Assembly: GCF_014898815.1 (NCBI RefSeq)
Contig: NW_026515533.1
Location: 186,001 to 250,000 of the forward strand
From: Panonychus citri
Taxonomy: Eukaryota; Arthropoda; Arachnida; Trombidiformes; Tetranychidae
Length of the DNA: 64,000 nt
Reading direction: 5' to 3'
Shown here: piece after piece, positions 44,700 through 56,700 of the stretch
Layout: each line of letters opens with the position of its first letter
Position numbering within the stretch: position 1 is the stretch's first letter
Translations under genes and position numbers: made by a program
Notes under the pieces: generated by a model
What the model was told of the DNA's origin: nothing
Databases searched by the model: none
What the model saw: the letters and a program-made list of their open reading frames with translations, nothing else

Positions 44700-47110
44700 T
44701 TCAGGAAAGAAGGAAAAACTCAAAGAAGATTTTTTTTTCTCTTCTCTCTTTTTCTCTTACAACAACAAACGGGTGGGTTGTTGTTGTGAGTGGGGTGGAA
44801 AGTGGGTAGAGAAAGAGACAGGTAAAGAAAAGAAGTTGTTGTTGATGATGATGATGATGATGGTGAGGTGGAGGAAGAAGATGATGAGGGAAGAGGGAGG
44901 GAAGGTTTTTAAGGAGGAAAAAAGGTAAAGGTAAAATATATTAGTTTAGAGAAGGAAAAAGAAGAGAGAGAAAAGTTAACAACGAACAAGAAGAAAAGTG
45001 GGAGAGAGAGAGAAAAAGATGAAAAGAAGAGAGTGGGCTTGGTGGTAATAGAAGATGATGGTGGTGTGAGAGAGAAAATTATGGAATCTCTCTTTCTCTC
45101 TCTTTCTATCATCATCATCGTTTCTACCTCTACTTATACTCATTTGATTTAGGCTTGGTTCCTATTCTGTTGATAAAAGACAAACACATCTCATTACATT
45201 ATTATCATTGAAGATATGAAATGTTGTTGGGTGGAAGATGAAAAATCTCATCATCATCAACCCCTTTTTGTTTTTTGGCTCATCTTCATCTTATCTTCCT
45301 TTCTCTCTCTCTCTCTTATTATCTCTTCCTCTTTCTCTTCCCTCTGTCTATTAGCGATAAAGTTTCCTTTCCTTTTTCGTCTTAATTCCCTCTCCGCCCT
45401 CCTTACCACCCTTTCTCAATCTCTTTCTTCTTCTCTTTCTTTTACATTTTTCCATCTCTCATGATGATCATCACCATCACCATCATCATCATCAACATCA
45501 TCATATTGCCCTCCACCCACTTTTTTCCTCATCATCATCATTTCCAAAAACTTTCTGTGTGTTGGATCAACTTTTTCCTCTCTCTCTCTCTCTCTCTCTC
45601 TGCTATTTTCTTTCCTTTCCCTCCCTTTCCCTGTACTTTTACCACTCTCTTCCCTTCTCCACCCACTCCTCCACCTCCTCTTCATTCTCTTTGCTATTCC
45701 ATCATCATCATCATTTACTCCTCTCTCCCTTCCACCCATGTTCTACCTCCCACTCCTTCTTGTCTCGATCTTCTTCTTTTTCCTCTTCATCCCTAGAATC
45801 GAGATTCGAGAAAATTACTTTCATCTTCTTCTTCCTTTCCCATCATCAAAATCTTTATCCATCTCATCTCCTTTTTTCCTTCATCATCATCTCATCTCAT
45901 TTTCTCTTCCTCCTCTTCTATCATCCTCCTCTTTTATCTTCCTCCTCTTTCCACATAATCATTTCCCGTCCAGGCTTCTCTTTCTTTTCTTCTCTCTCTT
46001 TTTCTCATCTCTATCATAACTTTTTTCCCTTTTCAATCATTCACATTTCGTTTCTCTCTTTCTTTCCACTTTCCTCCTTTTCTTTTTTCCTCTTTTTTTT
46101 TCCTTTTTTTCTCTCTCAGTATCCATTTTCTCTCCCCCCACCTCCACCTCCTCCTTTCTCTTCCTCCTACTCTTCTTGATCATCTTCTTCCTCTTTCATT
46201 TTCCTCTCCCCCTCCGCCTCCTCCTTCTCTTCCTCCTCCTCCTCCTTCTTTTCCATTCTCTCATCTTCCTCCCACTTTTTTCCTTTTCCATCATCATCCA
46301 ACATTCACTACACCAAAGTAACAACAAAATCATCATCATCCTCATCATCCTCATGTCATACTCAGCATTCACGAAAACACACACAACCACCAACATCAAA
46401 CTCTAACTACGAAAACAAAAAGTTCACCCGAACTCTAACTCTCTCTTTCTTTTCCTCTTAGATAGAATCTCTCTCTCTCTCTCTCTCTTTCCTCTCACTA
46501 TCTCTCAATGCAACCAACTATCTCTTACAATTTTTCATCATCATTTTTATCTTCTTCTTCCTTATCATTATCATTTCCACCCACTTATCATCTTCCTCCT
46601 CTGCCTTCACCATGTTAATAATATACACATATATTTATATCCTCTCTCCCCTCTTACTCTCTCTCTCTCTCTCTCTCTTCCCTCAATAGCCTCTATCATC
46701 TCTTTTTCATCTGATTTTCCCTTGACTCGCCTTACACCCTTCATCATCTTCTTCATCATCATCATCATCCTCCTTCTTTTCCTCCTCCTCCTCCTTTTTT
46801 CTTCTTCCTTCATTATCTCATCTTTTTCCCTGTTAGTCAAAAGTCTCCCACTTTTTTTTCCTTTTTCATCTTCTCTCTTTTTCTCTCTCACTTTTCTCTC
46901 TCTCTCTCAATCTCTCACTTATCTTCCGCCCTCTTTTTTTCTCTTCTCTGATCTTCATCTTCATCATCATTGCTGCTTTAGCTTTTTATCCAAGTTTTTC
47001 TTTCTTACAAACTCTCGTCTTTCCATCTCCTTCTTCAAACTAATTGTGAGTTTATCTTATTTGGAACTTTTTGTTTTTCTTTGATATTTTTTTTTTCTCT
47101 TTAGAAAAAA
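44700..47110. repeat. Long strand-asymmetric polypyrimidine (CT-rich) region
   Basis: Up to about 45110 the plus strand is mostly purine (GA/GAAG-rich). From about 45240 to 47110 it is overwhelmingly pyrimidine: CTCTCT, CTTCCTCC and TCATCATCA runs, with CT arrays near 45580-45601, 46469-46490 and 46652-46678. The long open frames here are Ser/Phe/Leu/Pro repeats caused by composition and are not genes. The tract ends about 130 bp before the zinc-finger start codon and could be its leader or promoter. Confidence 0.8.
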
Positions 47111-47239
47111 CAAATTCTCCAACTTTTCCTAGTCCCAAATACCATAGGGATATTTACCACCCATTGGATATATTCAAAGTGCTGGAATTTACATATAAAA
47201 ACAATTCTAACTGTTAACAATTAACAGTAACGCAAGAAA

Positions 47240-48727
47240 ATGATTTCAGAAAGTGATTTCTACAATCAAACTAATCATCATCACCTTCACTCTGTAAACA
47301 AACAACAACAACAACATAGTCTTAATAATAACAACAAACTGTTTGGTGTTGGTCAGAAAAAAAGATACTCATGTGACCAATGTTCATATTCAACTGACCG
47401 CCGTGACCTTTACCGAAGACATGAAAACATCCATAGGGACGAGAAACCATTTCGTTGTTACGTTTGTAATAAGATGTTCAATCGAGCTGATCATGTAAAG
47501 AAACATTTCCTTCGGATTCACAAAGGACTCGAATATAATGTTAAACTAATTAAGAGGTTAAATGGTGTTGATTATTCATCATCTTCATCATTATCACCAA
47601 CATCGACAACAACATCCTCATCATCAACAACAACAACAACAGTTGACAGCAATCAAAATGGAGGTTCCTGTTTAAATGGTTACCTAACTGATGGAATTGG
47701 TCATTTAATTACATCGAGTAACGTTATTGACAATTTACCATCACAATTAACAACAACCACAACCATAACAACACCAACAACACAATCATCTATCAATGGA
47801 TTCAATTGTTTAACTAATTTAACAAGTAAATCAAATCATCGATCATTATTTAATTCCTATGGTTCTCAAGCTGTTTTTCCTAAATTTAAATCTATTAATC
47901 CACCTACACAATCTAACCAACGATCATTGTTAACACCTGTAAAATCACAATTAACTCAACAATCAAATCAACAGCAATCAACAACATCATCATCATCATT
48001 ACGATCATTACAATTACAATCATCAACACCATCACCACCAATGGGACAACCTAATCAACGATCGTTGTTAACTATGGTACAATCATCACAAACAAAATCT
48101 AAATGTAAATCTCAATTATCACCATCACCTAAACCATTATCAACACAATCAATTTCCCCAATGATAATACAACAACAATCAACACAATTACCACCACAAA
48201 CACAACCACAACCTCAAAGATCATTACTAAATTTGGTACAACATCAACATCAACCTTCAAACTCACCAACACCACCACCACCCCAATCAACATCATCCTC
48301 GCCCTCACCACCATCACCATCCCAACAACCACCCTCATCGTCATCAACATCATCACTATTATCATCATTATCATCTTTATCATCATTATCTTCATTATCC
48401 TCTCTGTCTTCCTCATCACCATCAACCTACAATACAAATATTGATAGTGATGATGATACCACTATCACCACAATCAACAATAACAATCAAATAATAATAG
48501 TAATTTGTGGTAAACGAAATTCAAATCAGAAATCGATAATTAATCACATGTTAAATCACAATGGCCTTAAACGATCCCGTAAATATCCCTCCCAATGCTT
48601 GACCCGATCTTCGTCCTCCTCATCGATATCATCGTCCTCGAATATAACCCGAAAGGACCGAAGGAAACAAAGTAAACCCAAACGGGCTTCAATTGACCCC
48701 AACGAAGTTGAACTTTGTGTCTCCTAA
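47240..48727 (+). CDS. C2H2 zinc-finger protein, two fingers near N-terminus
   Basis: 495 residues from ATG 47240. Two tandem C2H2 fingers at about residues 42-93: YSCDQCSYSTDRRDLYRRHE then a linker HRDEKPF and RCYVCNKMFNRADHVKKHFL-RIH, followed by the basic KGLEYNVKLIKR. The second finger has the canonical C-x2-C-x12-H-x4-H form, so sequence-specific DNA binding is likely. The remaining 400 residues are low complexity (Ser, Thr, Gln, Pro, poly-Ser) with several RSLL repeats (NQRSLLTPVKSQ, NQRSLLTMVQSS, PQRSLLNLVQHQ), then a basic C-terminus (RKDRRKQSKPKRAS). The RSLL motif recurring at about 25-60-residue intervals looks like a short linear interaction motif. AATAAAA lies near 48926. No orthologue name assigned. 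Confidence 0.85.
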   Translation: MISESDFYNQTNHHHLHSVNKQQQQHSLNNNNKLFGVGQKKRYSCDQCSYSTDRRDLYRRHENIHRDEKPFRCYVCNKMFNRADHVKKHFLRIHKGLEYNVKLIKRLNGVDYSSSSSLSPTSTTTSSSSTTTTTVDSNQNGGSCLNGYLTDGIGHLITSSNVIDNLPSQLTTTTTITTPTTQSSINGFNCLTNLTSKSNHRSLFNSYGSQAVFPKFKSINPPTQSNQRSLLTPVKSQLTQQSNQQQSTTSSSSLRSLQLQSSTPSPPMGQPNQRSLLTMVQSSQTKSKCKSQLSPSPKPLSTQSISPMIIQQQSTQLPPQTQPQPQRSLLNLVQHQHQPSNSPTPPPPQSTSSSPSPPSPSQQPPSSSSTSSLLSSLSSLSSLSSLSSLSSSSPSTYNTNIDSDDDTTITTINNNNQIIIVICGKRNSNQKSIINHMLNHNGLKRSRKYPSQCLTRSSSSSSISSSSNITRKDRRKQSKPKRASIDPNEVELCVS

Positions 48728-50011
48728 ACAATTAAATTTGAAAGGGAAACAAATTCTAAATTAACTCACTCATCATGATCATCATAATTAATTAACTAAT
48801 ATCCTTAATTGCCAAATTGTTTCTAATCTATTAGCTCTAATCACCACTCATATTTATATGTAATAATTAAAACCAAGTGTAATTAAGTGTGGGTGTTAAT
48901 GTTAAATATTATATTATATTGATAAAATAAAATAGTATCGTTGGAAAATCAATTTAATTGTCATTCATGATTTAATATTAATCGATATTAATTCAACTCA
49001 ATTATCTAGACAACGTCGCCATCTATTGAAATGATTTACTTTCATTTTCAATCATTTGATTGTCAACAATCAGTTTAACAACATTTTCTTAACATAATTG
49101 TTAACAATTAAGATTATAATTAAGACATTGAGCTACTGATTGTCAAGGTGATTATTGTTTTCTTATTCAAATAATTGCTCTTTATCTTGATGACCATTGG
49201 TCAAGGTTTTTTAATCTGTGTTATTGTGGTTGCGATTAAAGTTCAAATTGGTAATCACAATTAACTTTGAAACCTTTTTTTTTTGTGTTTAATTATCTTT
49301 AATTGTGTTTCTCATTGATTGTCGGTGTTTAAACAGTTAATTAAAATCCCATCAAGTGGCTAGAAATCAGTAAATTGTTTGTTGATCCTCTTTCATTTTT
49401 GAGTCAAGTAGTCAAATCAAATAGTTAAACTGGGAAACTCTAATCAAAGGCTAATTGTTGTAAATCCCAAGGAAAATTTTAAACCTTTTACCAATTTACA
49501 ATTTAAATCATTGTTAAGATTAAATTACTTTTCAATTAATCTGAAAACGAAATTTTGCTGAAAAGTGTCGCCATCTATTGGAATAGTTAACAACTAGGAA
49601 CCAGTGATTAAATTGATTGTTGATTAATCTGTTGTTACTTATTAATTTACCTTTCGTTTTTTTTTGTTGATATCACTAAATGATGATCGGTAAAAAAATC
49701 GTCTCGAACTGGAAAAAAAATGTTCAGAATTTTCTATTCGATCTGTTTTTTTGTCGTTCTTATGGATTGACTTGAAGATGATTTTGATTATGAAAATGAA
49801 GATGATTGAAGATCTGTCATCCACTTGATCTCAATTGTAATCAGCATGATATTTTTTTGTCAACACTCTTAATCATGATAAGTTAATCACTTGTTGCATT
49901 TGCAATTTGATTATAACCACATAGACACTTACATCAGTTACCTTAAATTATTTATGATCAATATTGTTTTTACATCAACTAAATTAACAGTCCAATCAAA
50001 ATAATGAGTAG
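48728..50011. other. Intergenic with paired CTCF-like motifs
   Basis: 3' flank of the zinc-finger gene. GTCGCCATCTATTG occurs at about 49014-49027 and again at about 49567-49580. The first exon (signal peptide) of the downstream ML-domain gene may be hidden near 49.7-50.0 kb. Otherwise no gene seen. Confidence 0.5.
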
Positions 50012-50789
50012 TTAATCATTACTTTTATAACCTTAATTTTGTTAACATTTGATGATCATTTGGTTAGCTCAGCATCATCAGTGGTTAATGTTGACAAAAA
50101 TGAAATTGAACAAGTATGTTTAATATAAATTTGTTATGAAATTGTAAGCAATTAACTTCTAATTGTTAAATCTAATTGTAATACTGTAAACAGAATTTCA
50201 ATTTTACCGGATTACTTTTCAAGGATTTTTCTTGGTCTCAATGTGGAAACACCGATGTGATTAAATTCAGTCGACTTGAACTCGATCCCGATCCAATGGT
50301 CATTCCTGGAATACTTTCCCTTGGACTTGATGTTTTACTGAAAGCAAATTTAACAGCCCCACTTCCGGTAAGTGACCAATAATCACCCGAAGTATCAAAT
50401 GTTGATCGAATTTGTTTACTCTTCTCTTCCCTTCGTCGATTTTCAAGTTCACATTGAGAATGAAGAAAAAAGTGTTCGGTGTTTGGGTGAATATTCCTTG
50501 CGAAAGCGGTTTTGGTTCCTGTGATTATCCCGATTTCTGCCTATTGTGGCCTTACCCTAAACCTTGTTCGGAAGTTTATACTCGCTACAATGTCCCTTGT
50601 TCGTGCCCATTCACCGCGGGAAGATACAACTTCCCGGAAAGTGTCGTCGGAAATGCAACCCTACCCTTTACAGATATTCCCAAGTGGCTCGAGAATGGAC
50701 ATTACTCAATCGAAGCTCGTCTATTGGATCCAAGTGGCACTGAACAGTTTTGTATGCAAATTCTCATGCAAATGAAGATTGCCAATTAA
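50012..50789 (+). CDS. ML-domain lipid-binding protein, GM2-activator-like (5' end unresolved)
   Basis: Coding exons are a 5' piece ending at 50113 (SSVVNVDKNEIEQ|GTATGT), 50194-50367 (NFNFTGLLFKDFSWSQC...LKANLTAPLP|GTAAGT) and 50448-50789 (FTLRMKKKVFGVWVNIPC to QMKIAN-stop), all phase 0. The joined protein has the MD-2-related lipid-recognition (ML) fold pattern of GM2 activators: FSWSQCG, the PLP hinge, GVWVNIPC, GFGSCDYPDFC, YNVPCSCPFTAGRY, LPFTDIPKWLENGHYSIEAR and a final Cys in EQFCMQI. Such secreted or lysosomal proteins bind glycolipids in a hydrophobic cup. The first exon frame is open back to 50012 (TFITLILLTF hydrophobic) but has no in-frame ATG, so the start lies in an unseen upstream exon or the 5' acceptor is at 50065-50081. 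Confidence 0.85.
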
Positions 50790-52482
50790 ATTTGATTCCC
50801 TTTACCGGCCCTGTAATCAATTAATTACAGTAAAGTCATTGAACACACTCACAGTACCAATCAAGTGGATACATGATGATTATCAACAAATCCAAGTTTC
50901 CGTGATCCTCTTAAAGTCAATCTTTTATCATCATGCTGATGATGAGGATAATTAATCAATCTAATCAGGGGCACTTAATCATCAAAACAATTTGACTACA
51001 ATTTGATTCATTTTCTCTTGTAACAATTGGGATGATTAGATGATAATTGAAAACTCGATGTGATTTTGAAAGCTCAGAGTATAAGGTGATGGTAATTCAG
51101 AATAATTAAATATGCGCCCAGTGGGAGAGGGTTAATAGTGAATCATTATAACTCTAATGATGAGAAGGAAATTATTTCGAACATTTCATCTTCTCTTCCT
51201 CTCTCCCTCTCTTTGTCTCTTTCTTTTTTTTCTGTCAAAAAATCCATCACTCAGTTAACTCATCCTCAATTTCATTCACATCACCATGATGATGATCCTT
51301 TTTGTCTTCTTCTTCTTTCAAATCATATTGAATCTCTCAAGAGATAAGATGATAAAGTGAAGACGAAGAAGACAAAGAATCTTATTGGTAGAGAGTCTTT
51401 CGTTTTTCTCTTTCCTTTTCTCATCATCTTAATCTCATATTCGATAGTTTTTCAGTTCCATCTTCATCTTCAGCATTCCCATGATTAGACTCTTAAACTA
51501 TTCCAATAACTGATTCGCTATTATGTTGAAGCTGAAAAAACTTTTTACTCCAAATTTGAGATTTTGTCTGAAATCATTTGAACTCGAAAACGGAAAGAAC
51601 AGAAACTAATTCCAATTTCTACCTCTTTTCCACTCACAATTCTTGACCTATCACCGATATTCATGAGTTCTGATAGGAAAATCTTAGAAGGATGAACAGA
51701 GGAATCGAAAGTCAGAAAGAAAACTTAAACCAGCGAGTAAAAGTCATTCATCTTTCGAAGAAACAATTTTTGTCTCGAACAAAATAAAAAAAAAAGTTCT
51801 AATTCCATGGAAACTTTTACAACAAATGATTCATCTTTTTTGAGCCAAGATCATGATAAAATCTCTAATCATCATGATGATCATCATTTATCCCGTTCTA
51901 ATGGTTTCCTTTGTAAATCTAGTTCGATAATTATGTTTTTCTCACAGAATCAATGAGATGAATAATGATCTAAGATAAACTATTAACACCTTCCAAATGA
52001 AACTGTATCATGATTAGAGATACAATTAATTATCGATACACTTTTTGTGATCAAGAAAATTTTTATACATTAACAGGGAGAAAACAATTGAATCTCTTTT
52101 CCATGATAAATTCAGACTCACAATATTTCATTGAACAAAACTCAACCAACAAAAAGGGTTAATGATTGATGTTGATCATTAAACTCAATCATTTCAAAGG
52201 TAAATTCATGAGCTGAAGAATAAGAATTGGAACTGAGCTGATTTCGAAAAGAAAGAAAATTCTCAATTTATATAAGTTTCTATTCATATTCTATACCCAA
52301 AAGGTATTAAAGAAAGATTTAAAATTTATTGACAGAATTCAGGGTAACAATAATTCTGATTTAATGATTTAGAATCAGATTTTCTATTCCATTATTACCA
52401 TTCATTGATTCAAATACTTTTCATCGCAAGTTTCATGAGATTCATCATGATATATACGATACATTTGGTCTCATTCAAGTTA
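50790..52482. other. Intergenic, no gene seen
   Basis: Convergent 3' flanks of the ML-domain gene and the DEG/ENaC gene. AT-rich with a CT-rich patch near 51185-51235. No supported exon. Confidence 0.5.
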
Positions 52483-53752
52483 TTATTCTTGATCGTTGTT
52501 CTCATCCTGAATGTTATTCAGTGTATTGGTTATCCAATCAATTAACCAATCGATGATCACCATTGGTGAGATTCCGAGCCAAATGCCGATGGCACTTTGA
52601 GTGTATACAATTAGATCGTCGATATCATAATAAGGTACAACTATGTTGGATAATGTCGGCGTTGATGGCATCCGAATCACCATCATTGATTGATTGTTAC
52701 TACGACGATAGATGATCCGGTTCTGGGTTGGTTTTAACATTGTATCGTCGCAATCGGGATATGGGGCCAAATTTTACATTGAGCTTCAAAGGACGAGAAA
52801 AGATTGTGATAGTAAAATTTGGTCTCATTTTCGGGGGTCAGATATTCAAGGTAAATCTGAAAAAGGCCAGTTTTACTTTCCGATTGTTCTTGTTGGTCCA
52901 AGGGTTGAAGAACACCATTAAATGGACAGTCCAGTTTTTCTCGAGTTAAATTACTTAAACATTGGGAAATTTTATCGATCTTATTAAGAAAACCTTGAGC
53001 TTTATAATCGGTACACTGATCGAAAAAGTCACTTTGTGAATAAGATGTTTTCAACCTTTTAAAGGAAAAGATCATTTCGAACGGAATATTGGCCTTAGAA
53101 TAGAAGTCGAAAAAAAGTGAATTCTCCGATTTATGGTTGACAATCTTTTCCAAGGTACAATCATTACCGAAACGGAGGTTGAAAAGTTGGCCAGGTAAGG
53201 GTCAAACTTGACCATCATCATTTGACCTGAAGCTTCACCTCGCTCAACGATATTTCGATCATAACTTATTGCTGAACCATTTTTACTACACGAAATTGTG
53301 ACACAAAGTAAGGTACCGATTAGATTATTGGTCTTGGTACAATCGCTTGAGGTCACTTGATTCTGGTAAATGTCATCAATGGCCGGGGCTGGATGGATGG
53401 ATGAGATTATCCGATTTGGATCTTTAATACTTTTCATCAGCTCATTAACTTTCATTTCACTGAGTAGTTTCAACGCTGTCGGGTCAATGGCGAACCTTTT
53501 TTGACCTGGTCGATAAATGGACACTGTTGGATACTTGGACTGAAAATAAGTGACATTGATCAGGTCATAAATTGAAAAGCAAAGGTAAATATCAGGTAAA
53601 TAAAACTTTGCCGAATTGGAAATTTTCAATCGAGTTCGAGTCTCACCTCGAATAATATAATTCAACATGAAAGCGATCTGATAGATACACAAGGCCAACG
53701 CTGCCGTGTCAATGGTCAACCTTAAATATTGACGTGAATCTTTGATCATCAT
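52483..53752 (-). pseudogene. DEG/ENaC-type sodium channel subunit, two frame breaks
   Basis: Reads in three consecutive frames on the minus strand without clear introns. Frame 1 (53752 to about 53180) has TM1 (TAALALCIYQIAFMLNYI), then YLPDIYLCFSIYDLIN in place of the family's FPSVTIC region and an extracellular stretch. Frame 2 (about 53180-52755) contains FNLRFGNDCTLEKIVNHKSE and TREKLDCPF. Frame 3 (to 52483) has NLAPYPDCDD and TM2 with GIWLGIS, carrying the G-x-S selectivity filter. The first break is near 53190, the second in AAAATTT near 52766. Both can be explained by single-base indels. The total (~420 codons) is short for the family. Such channels are trimeric, amiloride-sensitive and cation-selective. 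Pseudogene or sequence error. Confidence 0.8.
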
Positions 53753-56700
53753 TTTCGTTTAATTAAAACAATCAACTGACCACTGATCGAAAAGACAAAG
53801 ATCATTATAAAATCAACAATACCAACTGATTGACCAGAATAAAAGTAAAAAGTTAGCCAACAATTAACATCCACACCGAATAACCAACCAATAATCAATT
53901 GATTGTCGTTCATTAAATATCTTAACAATCAATTAACAGTTGAAAGAAAAATAGTTAATCATTTCCACGAAAATATCATTTGATTGTTACAATGTTTTTT
54001 TTTCTGCCTTCTAAATGATTAAAGTTAATCACTGAACTGGTATAATGATTAACCTTAACTCCATCATTGTGATTGACTTAATTGTCAAGTAATAAGTGAA
54101 ACCCTATGGTCATTAAATGTTCATGTTTTTTACCTCGAATTTGATACTTACAATTATTGCTTCGAACCAGAAAAGTTCAATGATGATAAACATCTTCATT
54201 TGATATCGATTGATCATGTACCATGTTAATCACCATCTTCTTAATGATTTTCTGCTGATCAAGTTGATTTGGATTCTTATTGATAGATAAACCAAAATGT
54301 TTTCCAATGGATCAATATGATAACATTGGATTAGAGAGTGAGAGAGAGAGCAAGATAGAGAGAGAAACTCATTGGAACAAAAAATTATCCCAAATCAATA
54401 AGAAAACATTTTCGAAACGATTATTTTTTCTCTCTCACAATTGATTCAATTTCTAAGCTGGAAAGCAGTTCTAATTGATTTGAATCAGTTAATCAATATG
54501 TAAAAAAAGCACAAGAATGAGACTTAATTTGATTGATCAATTTTGTGACTTCAAGTGTTGACTGTTAACAATTAGCATCCAAGATGAAGTTGACCGGGAT
54601 AATATTGACCATTGGAAAATAATTGATTCTTTGCTTATCTTGAATCTATCATTTTTATGGCAATAGGAAAGTTGATTAAGTATAATAATCAACTAGATGA
54701 AGGAGGAAGTTAAGTAATCAATGATGAGAATGATGATGATGACGATGATGATGATGTTATAAAAGTGATTAAGCCTCCCGGGTCATCATCATCATCATCT
54801 TAACTGACCATCAACTCTTATATTTAACTGATACTAACTAACGATTCCCAGGTTGATCCTTTTTTTAGACACTAAGTGTATATATAACTGACCAGTCCGA
54901 TCGGTTTCATGGTGATCATGATAAGTAATCATTTTGAAAAGATATAATCATGATAATGATTCTGGTCAATATATATGAGTTTTTAAATGACCATTGGAAT
55001 TGATTGTTTCTTTTTTTCATCCCAGTCAATTTTTCCCCATGAATTGTGACCCAAGATAATAAATATCGATAGTTTCATGTGAAAGTTAAAGTAACATGAA
55101 GGATTAACAGAATACTTGGAATTGAATTGTATTCAGTTGTTGTTATCTCATTATTATCTTAAGGAGTGTAGGTAGTTATCAGAATTCTAGAAAGGTTGAA
55201 AGTTACTCTTTCCACCCTGAGACTAAAAGGTAACCATGAAAAATAAATAATCTCATCTCGTCAAAGGGGATCAGCGAAAAAAAAGTTCTTGAAATTTTCG
55301 AATGAAACTTTTTTTTTCCTTACTTATCTTTCTCAATGGGAATCATGTATTACTCTGAATTTATCCATGCAACTGAAAATCAAATGAATAAATTACTAAG
55401 TATTATAATCAAATGAACATTTGAATAGCATCAACCTATTAAATTCTGGTTCAGTAAATCAAAGTCAATTATTAGGCATTATTATCATGTCATTCAATAT
55501 GAAAACCTTTTTTTCATGGGATTTAATTTTCAGCATGAAAACAATTTTCATGGAGAAATAAATTGCTCATCTAATTTTGAAATGCTTATTGGTAATTCAA
55601 TCACATTAAGAGTTGAATTAAGATGATGATTATGAAAGGTATCAGATTTTGTTGTTTCCATTAGGATAAATTTTTTTGTCTCTTCTGATATTATTTTGAT
55701 ATCTGAACTTTTGGTGTGAGGAAAAAGAGTTGAAAAAGCTTCCGGGTTGAAGAGAGTTCCAGTCAGTGGGAAAGTTTATCTACTGTTTCCGGTGGGTACA
55801 TGAGTCTAAAGGTTTAGATACAATGGAAGGTGGAAAATGAGGAGGAGAGTGGGTGAAATTCCCATGGAAACGATTCTCCATCATTTCCATTTTCTCCTGA
55901 GGATATTCTGAGACAAGGGAGTAACTTGGTGATGGAAAAGAAACTCAAAGTAATGGATTAGAAGATGAAGAGAGAGAGAGAGAGAAGGAGGAAGAGAAGA
56001 TGAGGATGAAGAACAGTTTGGGCGAAATAGACTAAAGGTAATCTTTCATTCTCATGTTATTCAGGTAATTTTGATGAAGAAAAAGGGATGAGATGAAAAA
56101 GTAGAATAAAAAAGAGAAACTTACTTGTTAGAACTTTGAGAATTTTTTTTCTCTCCATTCTAATATACGACTACAAGATCGATATCGAAATCTGTACATT
56201 CAAAGTTACTATTCTTTCTGAACTTTTTCCTTGTATTCGAAATCTTGACATGAAGAGAAAATTTATTTTTCTCTTTTCTTTCCATTTTCTTTTTACCACT
56301 TTTGTCGTAGTCTTGACCATTATTGAAGAGTAACTGGTCAAGGTGAACATGATAGTGAAGACAACCAAAGATAAGCAAGATTTACCTTCTTACCTTGACC
56401 ATCAACATCTTCATCACTGTTGTGAATCACAGTGATGACAATAAAATTACAATTCAGTTTATTACCTTTGTAATCATGATGATTGGATATCAAGAAAAAA
56501 AAGAGAGAAGGAAGTGAAAAAAAAGTTCTGATTCAATTTAAGAAAAAGAATCTGATTTTTATTCTTGGGACATTTAGAGAAAGTGATGAAGATGATCATC
56601 ATGAACACTGATGAAAATGAAGTCATGATGAAAAAGAATCAAAATAAAGAAACAGATTAATTCAGAACAAGAATCAAATTCCAATAACCTAATTTACCAT

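Noticed and set aside
45416..47084. Long open reading frames on both strands in the CT-rich region
   Set aside because: They are homopolymeric Ser/Phe/Leu/Pro or Arg/Glu/Lys strings caused by base composition, overlap on both strands and have no domain or splice support.
48129..48437. 102-codon minus-strand frame opposite the zinc-finger gene
   Set aside because: Met/Val-rich shadow of the Ser/Thr-coding TCA/ACA repeats on the other strand.
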